A stretch of 64,000 bases of DNA from assembly GCA_965199905.1 (NCBI GenBank), contig OZ241366.1, positions 2,418,001 through 2,482,000 of the forward strand, read 5' to 3'. Below are positions 1 to 9,600 of this stretch, piece after piece; position 1 is the first letter of the stretch, and each line of letters starts with the position of its first letter. Source of the DNA: Ilyomonas sp965199905. Lineage in GTDB: Bacteria; Bacteroidota; Bacteroidia; Chitinophagales; Chitinophagaceae. The position numbers and the translations under genes are program-made. The notes under the pieces were generated by a model that saw only the letters and a program-made list of their open reading frames with translations, did no database searches and was not told where the DNA came from.

Positions 1-103
1 TGGCACCAAGTTTCATCCGGCAAAAGCAATGGGACCGGAAGGCGAAATAAATGGTGGCACTAGCAAAAAGATAACCGGCACACTCTGGTTTGATTTCAAA
101 TAG
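1..103 (+). CDS. C-terminal end of an unidentified protein (partial)
   Basis: The window opens inside a reading frame (frame starting at base 2) that runs about 33 codons to a TAG at 101-103. The tail ends in ITGTLWFDFK, a beta-strand-like ending typical of secreted or outer-membrane Bacteroidota proteins, but the family cannot be named from this fragment. The upstream part lies outside the window. The reading frame and the codon-like composition support coding; nothing more can be said about function. Confidence 0.45.
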   Translation, partial: GTKFHPAKAMGPEGEINGGTSKKITGTLWFDFK

Positions 104-266
104 TAACTGATTAAAGTAGTTCGTTAAAATAAAATGATAATAATTGAAGCCGTCATTCCGCAAATGCCGCCAACAAGAAAGCTGAATTATTTACGACTTA
201 GCGGCGGCTTTGTGCAGAATCGGTGGATGAAAATTAATCAAACATAATTCTGATGAACTATGAGCC

Positions 267-396
267 TGTTTAAAAATGAGGGATGAACATGAATAGATTG
301 ATAAGGAGGCATTTCTATGTAGTGATGCCGTATTCACTTCGGGAGACCTCTCCTTGCGTCGAGGTGACGAATGCATCCTTTTAATCATTTTAAACA
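267..396. repeat. Possible MITE-like or intergenic palindromic repeat
   Basis: In the 332-bp gap between the partial gene and the sugar dehydrogenase, two similar outward ends face each other as imperfect inverted repeats: TGTTTAAAAATGAGGGATG near 267-285 and CATCC...TTTTAAACA near 374-396. Between them lies a short palindrome GGAGA-CC-TCTCC at 342-353. The interior resembles the non-coding interspersed repeats common in Bacteroidota intergenic regions. Only one copy is visible in the window, so repeat status is an inference. No convincing gene occupies the gap. Confidence 0.35.
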
Positions 397-435
397 AACT
401 CTATTAAACAAAATTTTTCAAGCTCAATAAAATTT

Positions 436-1698
436 ATGCAAATACTACAAAGCAAAAAATGCTGCATCTTCCTTGTTCTTTCCGGCTTTTGCATCCTCTT
501 ATCTCTTTCTTCCTGCCATTCTAATAATACGGAGTCAGCGAAAAGTGGCAGCGACTCGTTAACCGCCGGCAGCAACAGCGATAGCACCGGTATTTCATTA
601 AATGTGCAATCGATTACCGATAGTTTGGATGCGCCTACGGCTTTAGCTTTTCCGGGCAATGGCGACATTTGGGTAACGGAACAAAAAGGTCACCTACGGG
701 TGATCCGAAACGGCAAATTAATGGATGTTCCTCTGCTTGACATGGCAAGTAAGATGGTAAAGGTTAATGATGGCTATGAAGAACGCGGCTTGCTGGAAGT
801 TACGCTGCACCCGGACTTTAAATCTAACCGGAAGTTTTTTGTTTTTTACAGCGCGCCTTCAACGCAAAAAGGTTCAAACCACAAAGGCGTATTAGCCGAG
901 TACCAGTTGCCAACCGGTTCGGGACAGGTAAGCCCCAACAGCGGACGCATTATTCTTACGATTGAAGAGCCGGATGGCAATCACAATGGCGGTTGTGTTA
1001 AGTTTGGTCCTGATGGCTATTTATACGTTGGTTTTGGTGATGGCGGCGGGCAGGGCGATAAGCATGGCGAAATTGGCAACGGGCAAAAAATGGATACCTG
1101 GCTGGGAAAAATTTTGCGTATTGATGTCAATACCAATTCCGGTTACAGTGTACCAAAAGATAATCCGTTTGTTGGCAAAAAAGGTGTAAAACCTGAAATT
1201 TGGGCGTATGGTTTCCGCAACCCTTACCGCTTCTCTTTTGATAAATCTTCGGGGCAATTGTTTGCCGGTGATGTTGGTCAGGATACCTGGGAAGAAGTTG
1301 ATATTATTAAGAAAGGAGCGAATTACGGCTGGCGGTTAATGGAAGGAACACATTGTTACAACCCGGCTGACAATTGCGACACCACCGGAATTACAATGCC
1401 CATTACAGAATACAGTCATAAAATAGGCATTTCAGTTATCGGCGGTTATGTGTATAACGGGCAGCAAGTGCCGGCTCTGAAAGGCAAGTATATTTTTGCC
1501 GATTGGGTTGGAAAAGTATTTTATCTGCAACAAAACGGTACTGCCTGGACAAGAGGCAACATTTCGTTGAAAAATGTGCCTGAAAACAAAAGAGTAACTG
1601 GCTTTGGACAAGATCCGGAGGGAGAGGTATATATGCTCACTAATCTGGAAAGCGGACCGGGCAAAATAAAAGGTAGTGTTTATAAAATTACCAAATAA
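436..1698 (+). CDS. PQQ-dependent sugar dehydrogenase (glucose/sorbosone dehydrogenase family), lipoprotein
   Basis: A 420-residue protein with an SPII signal ending in LSLSSC (Cys27), so it is likely a lipid-anchored periplasmic or outer-membrane protein. The rest is a soluble-glucose-dehydrogenase beta-propeller. Recognisable blocks are HPDFKSNRKFFVFYS, EPDGNHNGG with the probable catalytic His183, GPDGYLYVGFGDGG and WAYGFRNPYRFSFD. Family members oxidise aldoses or sorbosone using pyrroloquinoline quinone and pass electrons to a quinone or cytochrome; the true substrate cannot be read here. It stands alone on the plus strand, upstream of the GH97 gene by about 275 bp with hairpins between, so co-transcription is uncertain. 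Length is normal for the family. Confidence 0.85.
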   Translation: MQILQSKKCCIFLVLSGFCILLSLSSCHSNNTESAKSGSDSLTAGSNSDSTGISLNVQSITDSLDAPTALAFPGNGDIWVTEQKGHLRVIRNGKLMDVPLLDMASKMVKVNDGYEERGLLEVTLHPDFKSNRKFFVFYSAPSTQKGSNHKGVLAEYQLPTGSGQVSPNSGRIILTIEEPDGNHNGGCVKFGPDGYLYVGFGDGGGQGDKHGEIGNGQKMDTWLGKILRIDVNTNSGYSVPKDNPFVGKKGVKPEIWAYGFRNPYRFSFDKSSGQLFAGDVGQDTWEEVDIIKKGANYGWRLMEGTHCYNPADNCDTTGITMPITEYSHKIGISVIGGYVYNGQQVPALKGKYIFADWVGKVFYLQQNGTAWTRGNISLKNVPENKRVTGFGQDPEGEVYMLTNLESGPGKIKGSVYKITK

Positions 1699-1882
1699 TC
1701 AACCGTGTATATCAGGTTTATAATAATACAAAACTTACCATCCAAAGCCTCAATAAAGATCAAAAATACTGGTTTGCGATAGATGCTTTCGGCGGAAATG
1801 GGGTTACACGGGGCGATGTTCAGTAAAGCATCATTTTTTATTAAAAAAATGATTATTGTGTCACTTGAATCTTTTCACATTT

Positions 1883-1939
1883 CGGCGGGTGGAGACACAC
1901 CGCCGATAAAAGCTACCGGATGGTGTCCTCACCATCCGG
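1883..1939 (+). promoter_or_regulatory. Two consecutive GC-rich hairpins upstream of the GH97 gene
   Basis: CGGCGG at 1883-1888 can pair with CCGCCG at 1900-1905. A perfect 10-bp stem CCGGATGGTG/CACCATCCGG with a 4-nt loop follows at 1916-1939, ending 35 bp before the GH97 start. Neither is followed by a T-tract. They could be a weak terminator for the upstream dehydrogenase or a structured 5' leader of the GH97 mRNA. Confidence 0.4.
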
Positions 1940-1973
1940 ACTATTCCATTTTTTAAATTATAATGTATCCACA

Positions 1974-3944
1974 ATGATTATGAAATTCCTTTTCAGAATT
2001 ACGAGTTCCCTTTTTTTACTTTCCCTATTATCGGTTCAGGGAATTGCACAAGACAAAAAAATTGAACTTTTATCGCCTGACGGGCACCTGAAAGTATCCA
2101 TCAGTTTGGGTGACAAAATATACTACAGCGTATCGGATAACAACAAAGATTTGCTTACCAAAAACCATTTAGCCCTTGAACTAAAGGATGCGGTTCTTGG
2201 TGAAAATCCACAGCTTATCTCCACTAAAAAAAGCAAAGGCGATGAAACGATAACGCCTTATATCACTTTGAAATTTTCAACGGTAAAAAGTGTTTACAAC
2301 GATTTACTATTGAATTTTAAAGGCGATTACGCGGTTGAATTTCGTGCTTATGACGGTGGTTTTGCATACCGTTTCATCACTAATAAAAAGGATAGCGTTG
2401 AGGTAATAAATGAAGATTTTTCGATCAATTTTCCTGAAAATGATACCCTTAATCTGCAACAGGTAAACGGATTTAAAACCGCTTATGAAGAACCTTACAC
2501 GCACATTGCTTCAGAAACCTGGAAACCGGATGATAAAATGTCAACGTTGCCCGTTTTAATCGGTACCAACAGCGGCGCTAAAATTTTAATCAGTGAATCT
2601 GGTGTAGTAGATTATCCCTGTATGTTTTTGAAAGGAAGCGGAAATAACGGCGCCCAAAGCGCATTTCCTAAAACACCGCTCGAATTTGGTCCTGATGGCG
2701 ACCGTAGTTTAAAAATCGTTAAGTCGGCAGATTACATCGCTAAAACAGCCGGCAGCCGCGCTTTTCCATGGCGGTATTTTGTGATCACAAACGACGACAA
2801 GCAGTTGATGGAAAACACAATGACGCTAAAACTTGCGCCTAAAAGCGTATTAGCCGATCCATCGTGGATAAAGCCCGGGCAGGCAAGCTGGGAATGGTGG
2901 AATGGCGCAACGCCGTATGGTCCCGATGTAAATTTTGTATCGGGCTTTAATACCGACACCTATAAATACTTTATTGACTTTGCTTCAAAATATGGCATTT
3001 CTTATATCGTAATGGATGAAGGCTGGGCAAAAAGTACCACCGATCCGTTTACGCCCAATCCAAACGTAGATGTGCATGAAATTATACGCTACGGAAAAGA
3101 AAAAAACGTAGGCGTGATCTTGTGGTTAACCTGGTTGGTCGTACACAATCACATGGATTTATTTAAAACATTCAACGAATGGGGTGTAAAAGGCGTAAAG
3201 ATTGACTTCATGGATCGCAGCGACCAATGGATGGTGAACTATTATGAGAACGTAGCCAAAGAGGCGGCGAAGCACCACCTGTTTGTTGACTTTCATGGCG
3301 CATTCAAACCCGGCGGGCTGGAATACAAATATCCTAATTTGATTTCTTATGAAGGCGTAAGAGGCATGGAGCAAATGGGCGGTGCCACACCGGACAACAG
3401 TCTTTATTTTCCATTCATGCGCAATGCAGTTGGTCCAATGGATTACACGCCTGGCGCTATGATTAGCATGCAGCCGGATGTTTACTGCTCAGAACGCCCG
3501 AACGCTGCCAGCAAGGGAACACGCGCTTACCAGCTTGCTTTGTATGTAGTGTTTGAAAGCGGAATCCAGATGCTTGCAGACAATCCAACCTTATACTATC
3601 GCAATCCTGACTGTACAGAGTTTATCACTTCGGTTCCGACTACATGGGATGAAACAAAAGCGCTGGCGGCTGACGCAGGGCAAATAGCGGTTGTTGCAAA
3701 ACGAAAGGGCGACAACTGGTTCATCGGCGGCATCTGCAACGGCAAAGAAAAAGAGAGACAAGTTGAACTCAACTTTGATTTTCTTCAAAAAGGAAAAACT
3801 TATACCATGACTTATTTTGAAGATGGCATAAACGCCGGCAGGCAGGCGATGGATTATAGAAAGAAAACGGTGCAGGTAAAAGCAGGCGATAAGCAAACTA
3901 TTAAAATGGTGCGTAATGGTGGCTTTGCGGCAGTTTTGAAATAA
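1974..3944 (+). CDS. Glycoside hydrolase family 97 (retaining, alpha-galactosidase-like clade suspected)
   Basis: About 656 residues. A farther upstream ATG at 1920 lies inside a hairpin; starting at 1974 (MIMKFLFRITSS) gives a clean SPI signal ending near GIAQD. The N-terminal beta-sandwich of GH97 is followed by a TIM barrel with ASWEWWNGATPYG, YIVMDEGW, GVKIDFMDRSDQ and NLISYEGVRGMEQ. Known retaining GH97 enzymes use an Asp nucleophile in a K-[VI]-DF motif and a Glu acid/base about 50 residues later. Asp411 and Glu460 (numbering from 1974) fit, unlike the inverting SusB type, which relies on Glu residues. Alpha-galactoside cleavage is an inference. The gene is convergent with the GH18 gene of the Sus locus, suggesting one glycan-degradation locus. 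Confidence 0.87.
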   Translation: MIMKFLFRITSSLFLLSLLSVQGIAQDKKIELLSPDGHLKVSISLGDKIYYSVSDNNKDLLTKNHLALELKDAVLGENPQLISTKKSKGDETITPYITLKFSTVKSVYNDLLLNFKGDYAVEFRAYDGGFAYRFITNKKDSVEVINEDFSINFPENDTLNLQQVNGFKTAYEEPYTHIASETWKPDDKMSTLPVLIGTNSGAKILISESGVVDYPCMFLKGSGNNGAQSAFPKTPLEFGPDGDRSLKIVKSADYIAKTAGSRAFPWRYFVITNDDKQLMENTMTLKLAPKSVLADPSWIKPGQASWEWWNGATPYGPDVNFVSGFNTDTYKYFIDFASKYGISYIVMDEGWAKSTTDPFTPNPNVDVHEIIRYGKEKNVGVILWLTWLVVHNHMDLFKTFNEWGVKGVKIDFMDRSDQWMVNYYENVAKEAAKHHLFVDFHGAFKPGGLEYKYPNLISYEGVRGMEQMGGATPDNSLYFPFMRNAVGPMDYTPGAMISMQPDVYCSERPNAASKGTRAYQLALYVVFESGIQMLADNPTLYYRNPDCTEFITSVPTTWDETKALAADAGQIAVVAKRKGDNWFIGGICNGKEKERQVELNFDFLQKGKTYTMTYFEDGINAGRQAMDYRKKTVQVKAGDKQTIKMVRNGGFAAVLK

Positions 3945-4049
3945 GCCAGAATGTTTTGTAATAAGTATTTTCTTTATTGCAGCAGGCGGTTTTTATAGTA
4001 CCCGATGACAACTATACTATGAACTGGTGATTTTACATAAACGATGAAC

Positions 4050-4076
4050 TACCTCGTCAGCAGAGCTGACGAGGTA
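4050..4076. terminator. Hairpin between convergent GH97 and GH18 genes
   Basis: A perfect 12-bp stem, TACCTCGTCAGC pairing with GCTGACGAGGTA around an AGA loop, lies midway between the convergent stops at 3944 and 4192. There is no clear T-tract on either side. A shared bidirectional terminator is the simplest reading; an intergenic palindromic repeat is the alternative. Confidence 0.5.
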
Positions 4077-4191
4077 TCACTGAAAGTTGAATAGATATAA
4101 AGTTGATAATTATGGAAACGGAAAATGTTTCTTTACACATACGTAAACAACAAGTGATGATACTGATTTCTGAAAGTAAGAGATTGATTTT

Positions 4192-5166
4192 TTATTCCCT
4201 TGCCTCCTTAACCTCATTATAAATTAACGTAAGCAACGAATGCTTATTCTTTGCATCCTGGAGAAGCTGCCAGATCATAATGCCTCCCGTTGAATCCAAG
4301 GCAAGCTTCGTTTTTTCTTTAATGGTAGCAGCGCCGTTGTAATAAATAATACCGCCGCCCGGCACTGTTACCTGGTCAGCATTTTCAGAGCCGGGATACT
4401 GCGTAACGATGTCGCCGTAAGACATATCTTCCGGTGCGCCCTTACCAAACCCATAGCCATAAAAAGGCAGGCCCAAACCAAGCTTTTCCTTCGCAATATG
4501 ACGCACATTGCTCCAGTATTCTACATCATCAGTTGCTAAAGAATAAGACGCATGTTGACCCGGCTTGTCAGGATTCCAGGGACCCGTTTTATCATAGCTC
4601 ATTACATTTACAAAATCAAATTGCTGCAAAGCGTTGTCTGTGTATTGTTCGGCATAATAAGAAGCGATAGCAGCAGTCATTGCTTTTTTCTTTACCTGCA
4701 AAGCCAGCTTCAGGTTGGTAACGAACGACTCATAATTTTGATCTATCATGGCTCCTTCCAGATCAACATCAATACCATCCAGGTGATTTTGGGTTGTTAT
4801 TGTAACTAACGAGGTAATAAATGCCGCCTGCTGATCGGGTACTAAGAAGTTCAACAGATATTTGGGAGGCGAGCCGCCGCCTATTGACAACAACACCTGC
4901 ACATTTTTTTCATGCGCCAGTCTTGCTACTTTTTTTATATCATCAGGCGTGTGAAATTGCCCGGTAGAATCCGGATTTACAAAAGCGATATTGAGATGTG
5001 TGATTTTGGTAAGATCAAGATGCTTAACATCATCCAATAAACCGGGCCGGTTGAGCACATAGCCTGTAATCCTGAATTTTGCAGGAGATGTTTTTGTTTC
5101 ATGTTGGGCAAATGCAGCAAAGGCTGAACATAGCAATAAAGAAAGTAAAATAAGCGCGTGTTTCAT
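4192..5166 (-). CDS. Secreted GH18 family hydrolase (chitinase-like)
   Basis: 324 residues with an SPI signal (LLLCSAFAAFAQ). The GH18 barrel is recognised by LLSIGGG and by the catalytic signature DGIDVDLE, where D130, D133, D135 and E137 match DxxDxDxE, E137 being the acid/base. Further down, VMSYDKTGPW supplies the usual barrel-strand Tyr. The compact size and absence of a carbohydrate-binding module suggest action on short or soluble N-acetylglucosamine-containing glycans, though family GH18 also includes endo-N-acetylglucosaminidases. It is the last gene of the minus-strand Sus run, 112 bp after the haloperoxidase-like gene, so it is probably the hydrolytic component of that locus. Confidence 0.87.
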   Translation of the reverse strand: MKHALILLSLLLCSAFAAFAQHETKTSPAKFRITGYVLNRPGLLDDVKHLDLTKITHLNIAFVNPDSTGQFHTPDDIKKVARLAHEKNVQVLLSIGGGSPPKYLLNFLVPDQQAAFITSLVTITTQNHLDGIDVDLEGAMIDQNYESFVTNLKLALQVKKKAMTAAIASYYAEQYTDNALQQFDFVNVMSYDKTGPWNPDKPGQHASYSLATDDVEYWSNVRHIAKEKLGLGLPFYGYGFGKGAPEDMSYGDIVTQYPGSENADQVTVPGGGIIYYNGAATIKEKTKLALDSTGGIMIWQLLQDAKNKHSLLTLIYNEVKEARE

Positions 5167-5278
5167 TGAGACAAATTAATTTGTAAAAAACCAGAACCAT
5201 TAGTCGTAATTATAGCTTTTGTTCTTTTATTTACGAGCAAATATGATATAAAACTACTGTCAATTCTGGTGTAGACTA

Positions 5279-6607
5279 CTATTTATTCTGTTCCATTTTT
5301 TGAATCACCCAGGCTCCTACTCGTTTGCCCTGCGCCGCTCCCTGCTCAGTAGCATCTGTAAAATGAATACCGCCGTAAAAACGGGATATAGCTGCTTCAG
5401 TGGCAGCCTGATCAAATGACATAAATTTTCGGGAGGGTAATCCATACCGCATTTCGACCGTGTCTGTAAACAGCACCTTATCGCCAATATAATGAGACAG
5501 GATCACAGCCGAAGTGGCGGAAATACAAGCATGGCCGCTGGTATATTCCGGAAAGGGCGGCGTTTGCAATAAGGGCTTCCAATGCACATCAATCAACTGA
5601 CGAATGGCGGTTTCGGGACGAATGCGGTTGCTGCGGTATTTTTCATCCCAGCAAGCCATGAAGCTATCCATCAAACCCATTGCCACGAGTGTATGAATCA
5701 GCATGGTTTCATTAAATGATTTTTTGGTTTGCCGGCATACAATATCGGTAATGCCCATCCAATGCGCACCGGGAGAAATTTTTTTTAACCCAACGATCAG
5801 ATGTCCTTCATCCTGCACGGCAAACGGGTTGCAATCCCAATACAAGGCAATCGTGCGATGTTCATCGCTTAAACTGTCGGAAGATTGTTTATAGTTTGCA
5901 TACATCAGCTTATAAAAAGCAGAGGTTTTATCTTTTGAGAACGCAACAGGTGGCGGAATGCGAAACTGGCTGGCAGAATCTAAAAAGAAAGGTCGCACCG
6001 TATTAAAGTAAGGCTCAACTGCAGGCAGATAAGCAGGCGGTGTCGGATACCACCGACCTTCTTCCGGCAATGGTGTATAACGTGCGCGGTTGCTAATTTT
6101 ATTATAACCATCACTCTTTGCGTAAGCCAGTATTTCGTTACTGATTGCCGAAGCATATTTCTGCGATTGCGCTATCGTTTCATCAGTGAAACCTCTTTCC
6201 CTGCAGGAGTCTAAAAACGCACTCTCATAATTAACGAGCAGCTTACCGGAAGGCTGCATCTTTCCGGCGGTGTAAAGCATAGCCAAAACAGCAGACAACT
6301 GATAGGAATAACCCTGAATGGTATCGGGTTTTTTGAAATCCGGATAGGCGTTTACAATGTCGTGCATGGAAGGGAATGACTTATCGTTTTCCGCCACTAC
6401 TTCGTAACCGGCAAGACAGGTATAACTGAAGAAACGGGCGGCTAATGGCGGATTGGTGATATCGTGTATCATCAAATCCATCATTTCCTGCATTACATTC
6501 CCGATTACCGCGTTGGAAATTTCGGGTGTTTTTGATGTGCGTGATGTGCAACCAATAAACAACAGCAGGATAAAAAATGAATACTTTTTTCTCATAAAAA
6601 ATCTCAT
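5279..6607 (-). CDS. Vanadium-dependent haloperoxidase / PAP2-superfamily lipoprotein
   Basis: About 442 residues when started at the Met at 6607 (MRFFMRKKYSFF); the longer frame would run back into the preceding gene. A lipobox FIGC follows the hydrophobic stretch. All three acid-phosphatase/haloperoxidase signatures are present in the C-terminal half: K-x6-RP in EKYRSNRIRPET, the GH of EYTSGHACIS, and SR-x5-H in SRFYGGIHFTDA. The family either binds vanadate and oxidises halides or removes phosphate; sequence alone does not choose. It sits 25 bp after the FG-GAP/ASPIC gene in the same run, an association I recall from other Bacteroidota loci. Its role in glycan use is unknown. Confidence 0.85.
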   Translation of the reverse strand: MRFFMRKKYSFFILLLFIGCTSRTSKTPEISNAVIGNVMQEMMDLMIHDITNPPLAARFFSYTCLAGYEVVAENDKSFPSMHDIVNAYPDFKKPDTIQGYSYQLSAVLAMLYTAGKMQPSGKLLVNYESAFLDSCRERGFTDETIAQSQKYASAISNEILAYAKSDGYNKISNRARYTPLPEEGRWYPTPPAYLPAVEPYFNTVRPFFLDSASQFRIPPPVAFSKDKTSAFYKLMYANYKQSSDSLSDEHRTIALYWDCNPFAVQDEGHLIVGLKKISPGAHWMGITDIVCRQTKKSFNETMLIHTLVAMGLMDSFMACWDEKYRSNRIRPETAIRQLIDVHWKPLLQTPPFPEYTSGHACISATSAVILSHYIGDKVLFTDTVEMRYGLPSRKFMSFDQAATEAAISRFYGGIHFTDATEQGAAQGKRVGAWVIQKMEQNK

Positions 6608-6632
6608 CACCATATCATCAAAAAAACAGGAT

Positions 6633-9600
6633 TTATTGCGGTTTATAAGCCACGGAAGAAGATTGATTGATGCCAAACAGTAAGGTGTTATTGATATCCA
6701 ACACACTTCTTACATCGCCGTGAAGATTGAAGCCCGACTGCCATTGCGGAACATAAGTAAAGCCGCCTTTTGCATTGCCTTGCAGCAGCACACCATAGTT
6801 TGCATCATACTTGCCAAAGCGCAGACGTGCTTTGTTGATGTTGCCGCACAACAGCAAATCTTCTTTTCCGTCGTTGTTATAATCAAGCGGCGTAATGGTA
6901 AATATGGGCGATTGCTGCGCTTCTGCCGGCAACGGTTTGCTGTGAAATTTGCCATCGTTTCCCATTTCAAAACAGGAAGTTTGTAAGCAGGTTGCCGTTA
7001 AGTGCCCGGCGTCTTTCAAATCATCTTTGCTGAAAATATCTGTGAGTGTTTGGTCGGCATAATCGGCATAGTTGGTATAACGTGTGCGCATGTTGCTCAT
7101 CTGGTCTAACAACTCATCACGGGTTACATAAGGATAGCTTTTGCCCTGGATATAAAAGCATAGTACCGGATCAATAGAACCATTATCATCAAAGTCTTTA
7201 TAGTAGAGTTCGGCCGGTTCTTTTTCGCTCACTTTACATTGCGTATTCAATCCCTGGTTGCCAATGACAAGGTCAGGTTTGCCATCGCCGTTCATGTCGT
7301 GTACTAAAATTTTATTCCACCAGCCATTGCATGGCTTATCAAAATAACTGTTGGTTTTATCTTCCAGTTTGCCATTTACATTTATCAAAACGGTTACCGG
7401 CATCCATTCTCCCGTTACGATTAAATCTTGCCTTTTATCGCCATTCAAATCAACCCAGGCTGCATCTGTTATCATGCCCGCCTTTTGCAGGGAAGGCGCT
7501 AATGTTTTTATCTCGTTTGTAAAATGTCCGTTCCCGTCATTAATAAGTAAAAAGCTTTCCGGCGTTTCGGGATAACGACCGGGAACTACCCGGCCACCAA
7601 CGAATACATCAGGGTGTCCGTCGCCATTTATATCAGCTATCCGCACGCAACTTTTGCTGGCAAGCATTTTTGGCAACGCATCTGTTGCTTTTGTAAAATG
7701 TGCCTTGCCGTCGTTGAGGTACAAGCGGTCTTGCAGCAGCGCATCATCCGGCTCAAAATTGTGATAGCCACCAGAGGCAACATATAGATCGGCAAAGCCA
7801 TCGCCATTCGCATCGAAGAACATTGCATCAGCATCATCGCTCATTTTATCTTGTTCAAAAGCAGGCTGTTTAATCAGCATAAACTTCCCGCCTTTTTGCT
7901 GAATGTATAAAGCGCCTGCTGTTCCCGGCTCGCCACCTGTAAACACGTCTTCCAATCCATCGCCGTTTACATCAGCCTTCACCATACAAGGACCGGAAAA
8001 TGACATCGGATTTATCAGTAACGGCTGTCGCTTAAAGTCGTTGATATGATTGGCTGGATGCTGAAAATCAACAGGAGAGCGCACTTCAGCAAATAATGTT
8101 TTTCCTGCTACTTTATATTGATACAAGGTCGTTGCGTTTTTTTCCTGCAACGTCAATATCTGGTTTGCTTTTATATTTTGTAAAACCTGCTGTTTACCGC
8201 TCAGCCAAATGATGCGCAATGAATCTATTGTTACACTGCTTCCCAAACCAAAATGAAGAACAGGCGACACCGAAGATTGAAAGCCGCGCGAAGGCATTTG
8301 CTCTTCGTATTGCTGTTTGCCTTTTGTATAAAGAAACACTTTTGCGCCCGTGCCTTCTGTATTTTTATCTGCGCCTTCTAATTTTATTTGCAGGTAGTTA
8401 TTTTCTTTTTGTTGTGCAGAAATGTTGTGATAAATGAAAGCCGGTTTGTTGATGTTGTTTACTATCAGATCAAGCTTTCCATCGTTGTCCAGATCGGCAT
8501 ACGCAGCGCCATTGCTGTTGGATGATTGCGTAATTCCCCAGGCAGCGGTTTCGTTGCTGAAAGTGAGGTTGCCATTGTTTTTAAAGAGGTAGCTTTTTAC
8601 ATCGCTGGATGGCATTTTTTGAACTAAATCAAGCACGTTCTGCCGCCGTATGTCACCGCTGTTATTCTGAATAAAATCATTCATGTATTTTAAAAAATCC
8701 ATGTTGGTATAGTCGCGCGTATAACCGTTGGTCACAAACAAATCTTTCCAGCCATCGTTGTTATAATCGGCTAACAAAGCCGCCCAGCTCCAGTCGTTGT
8801 TTGAAATGCCAGCCAGTTGTCCTACTTCGCTAAACGTGCCATTGCCATTATTTACCTGCAGCATATTGCGCATATACTGGTAATAGAAGCCACTGCTCAG
8901 CATCAAATCGTATTTCTCGTAGTTGTCAGGCGCCATCAGCATTTTCTGGCGATGGTTATCTTCGGGCAACATATCTAACGAAATAATATCAGGCAAACCA
9001 TCATTATTAATGTCAGCTACATCGTTGCCCATGCCGAAATGCGTGGTGTGGCCTAACGCCGTTCTTTTTACATCGGTAAACGTTCCGTTTTTATTATTGA
9101 TGTATAGATAATCAGGCACGGTATAATCATCGCAGATATACATATCGGGCCAGCCATCGTTGTTAAGATCGGCAATGCCCGCGCTCAGTCCGTACGTTAA
9201 CGAAGAACTGTTGATGCCCGATGTGGCTGTTATGTTGATAAACGAATCGTTGTTGTTTTTATAGAGCTTAATTCCGACATAGGAATCAGCTTGTTTCAGC
9301 TCGGCTGCCGTGCTCGCAGAATCTAATACCGGCAATGAGTTGGGATTGTGATTCAGGAGCAACATATCCAGGTCTCCGTCACGATCATAATCAAAAAAGT
9401 AAGCCTGCGTGCTGAAAGAAGAATCAGCCAAACCATATTCCTCAGCTTCTTCCCTGAAAGAAGGAACGCCTTGCTTATCGTTACCCTGATTAATAAATAA
9501 CTGGTTTACTCTTTTAGCTGGCGATAATTTGCCGGAATAGCATACATATATATCGAGCAAGCCATCGCCGTTTACATCAGCCATTGTTACGCCCGTTTTC

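Noticed and set aside
6710..6970. Open frames of 60-115 codons opposite the FG-GAP, SusC, SusD and subtilase genes
   Set aside because: They overlap long well-supported genes in other frames and show no recognisable domain, so they are shadows.
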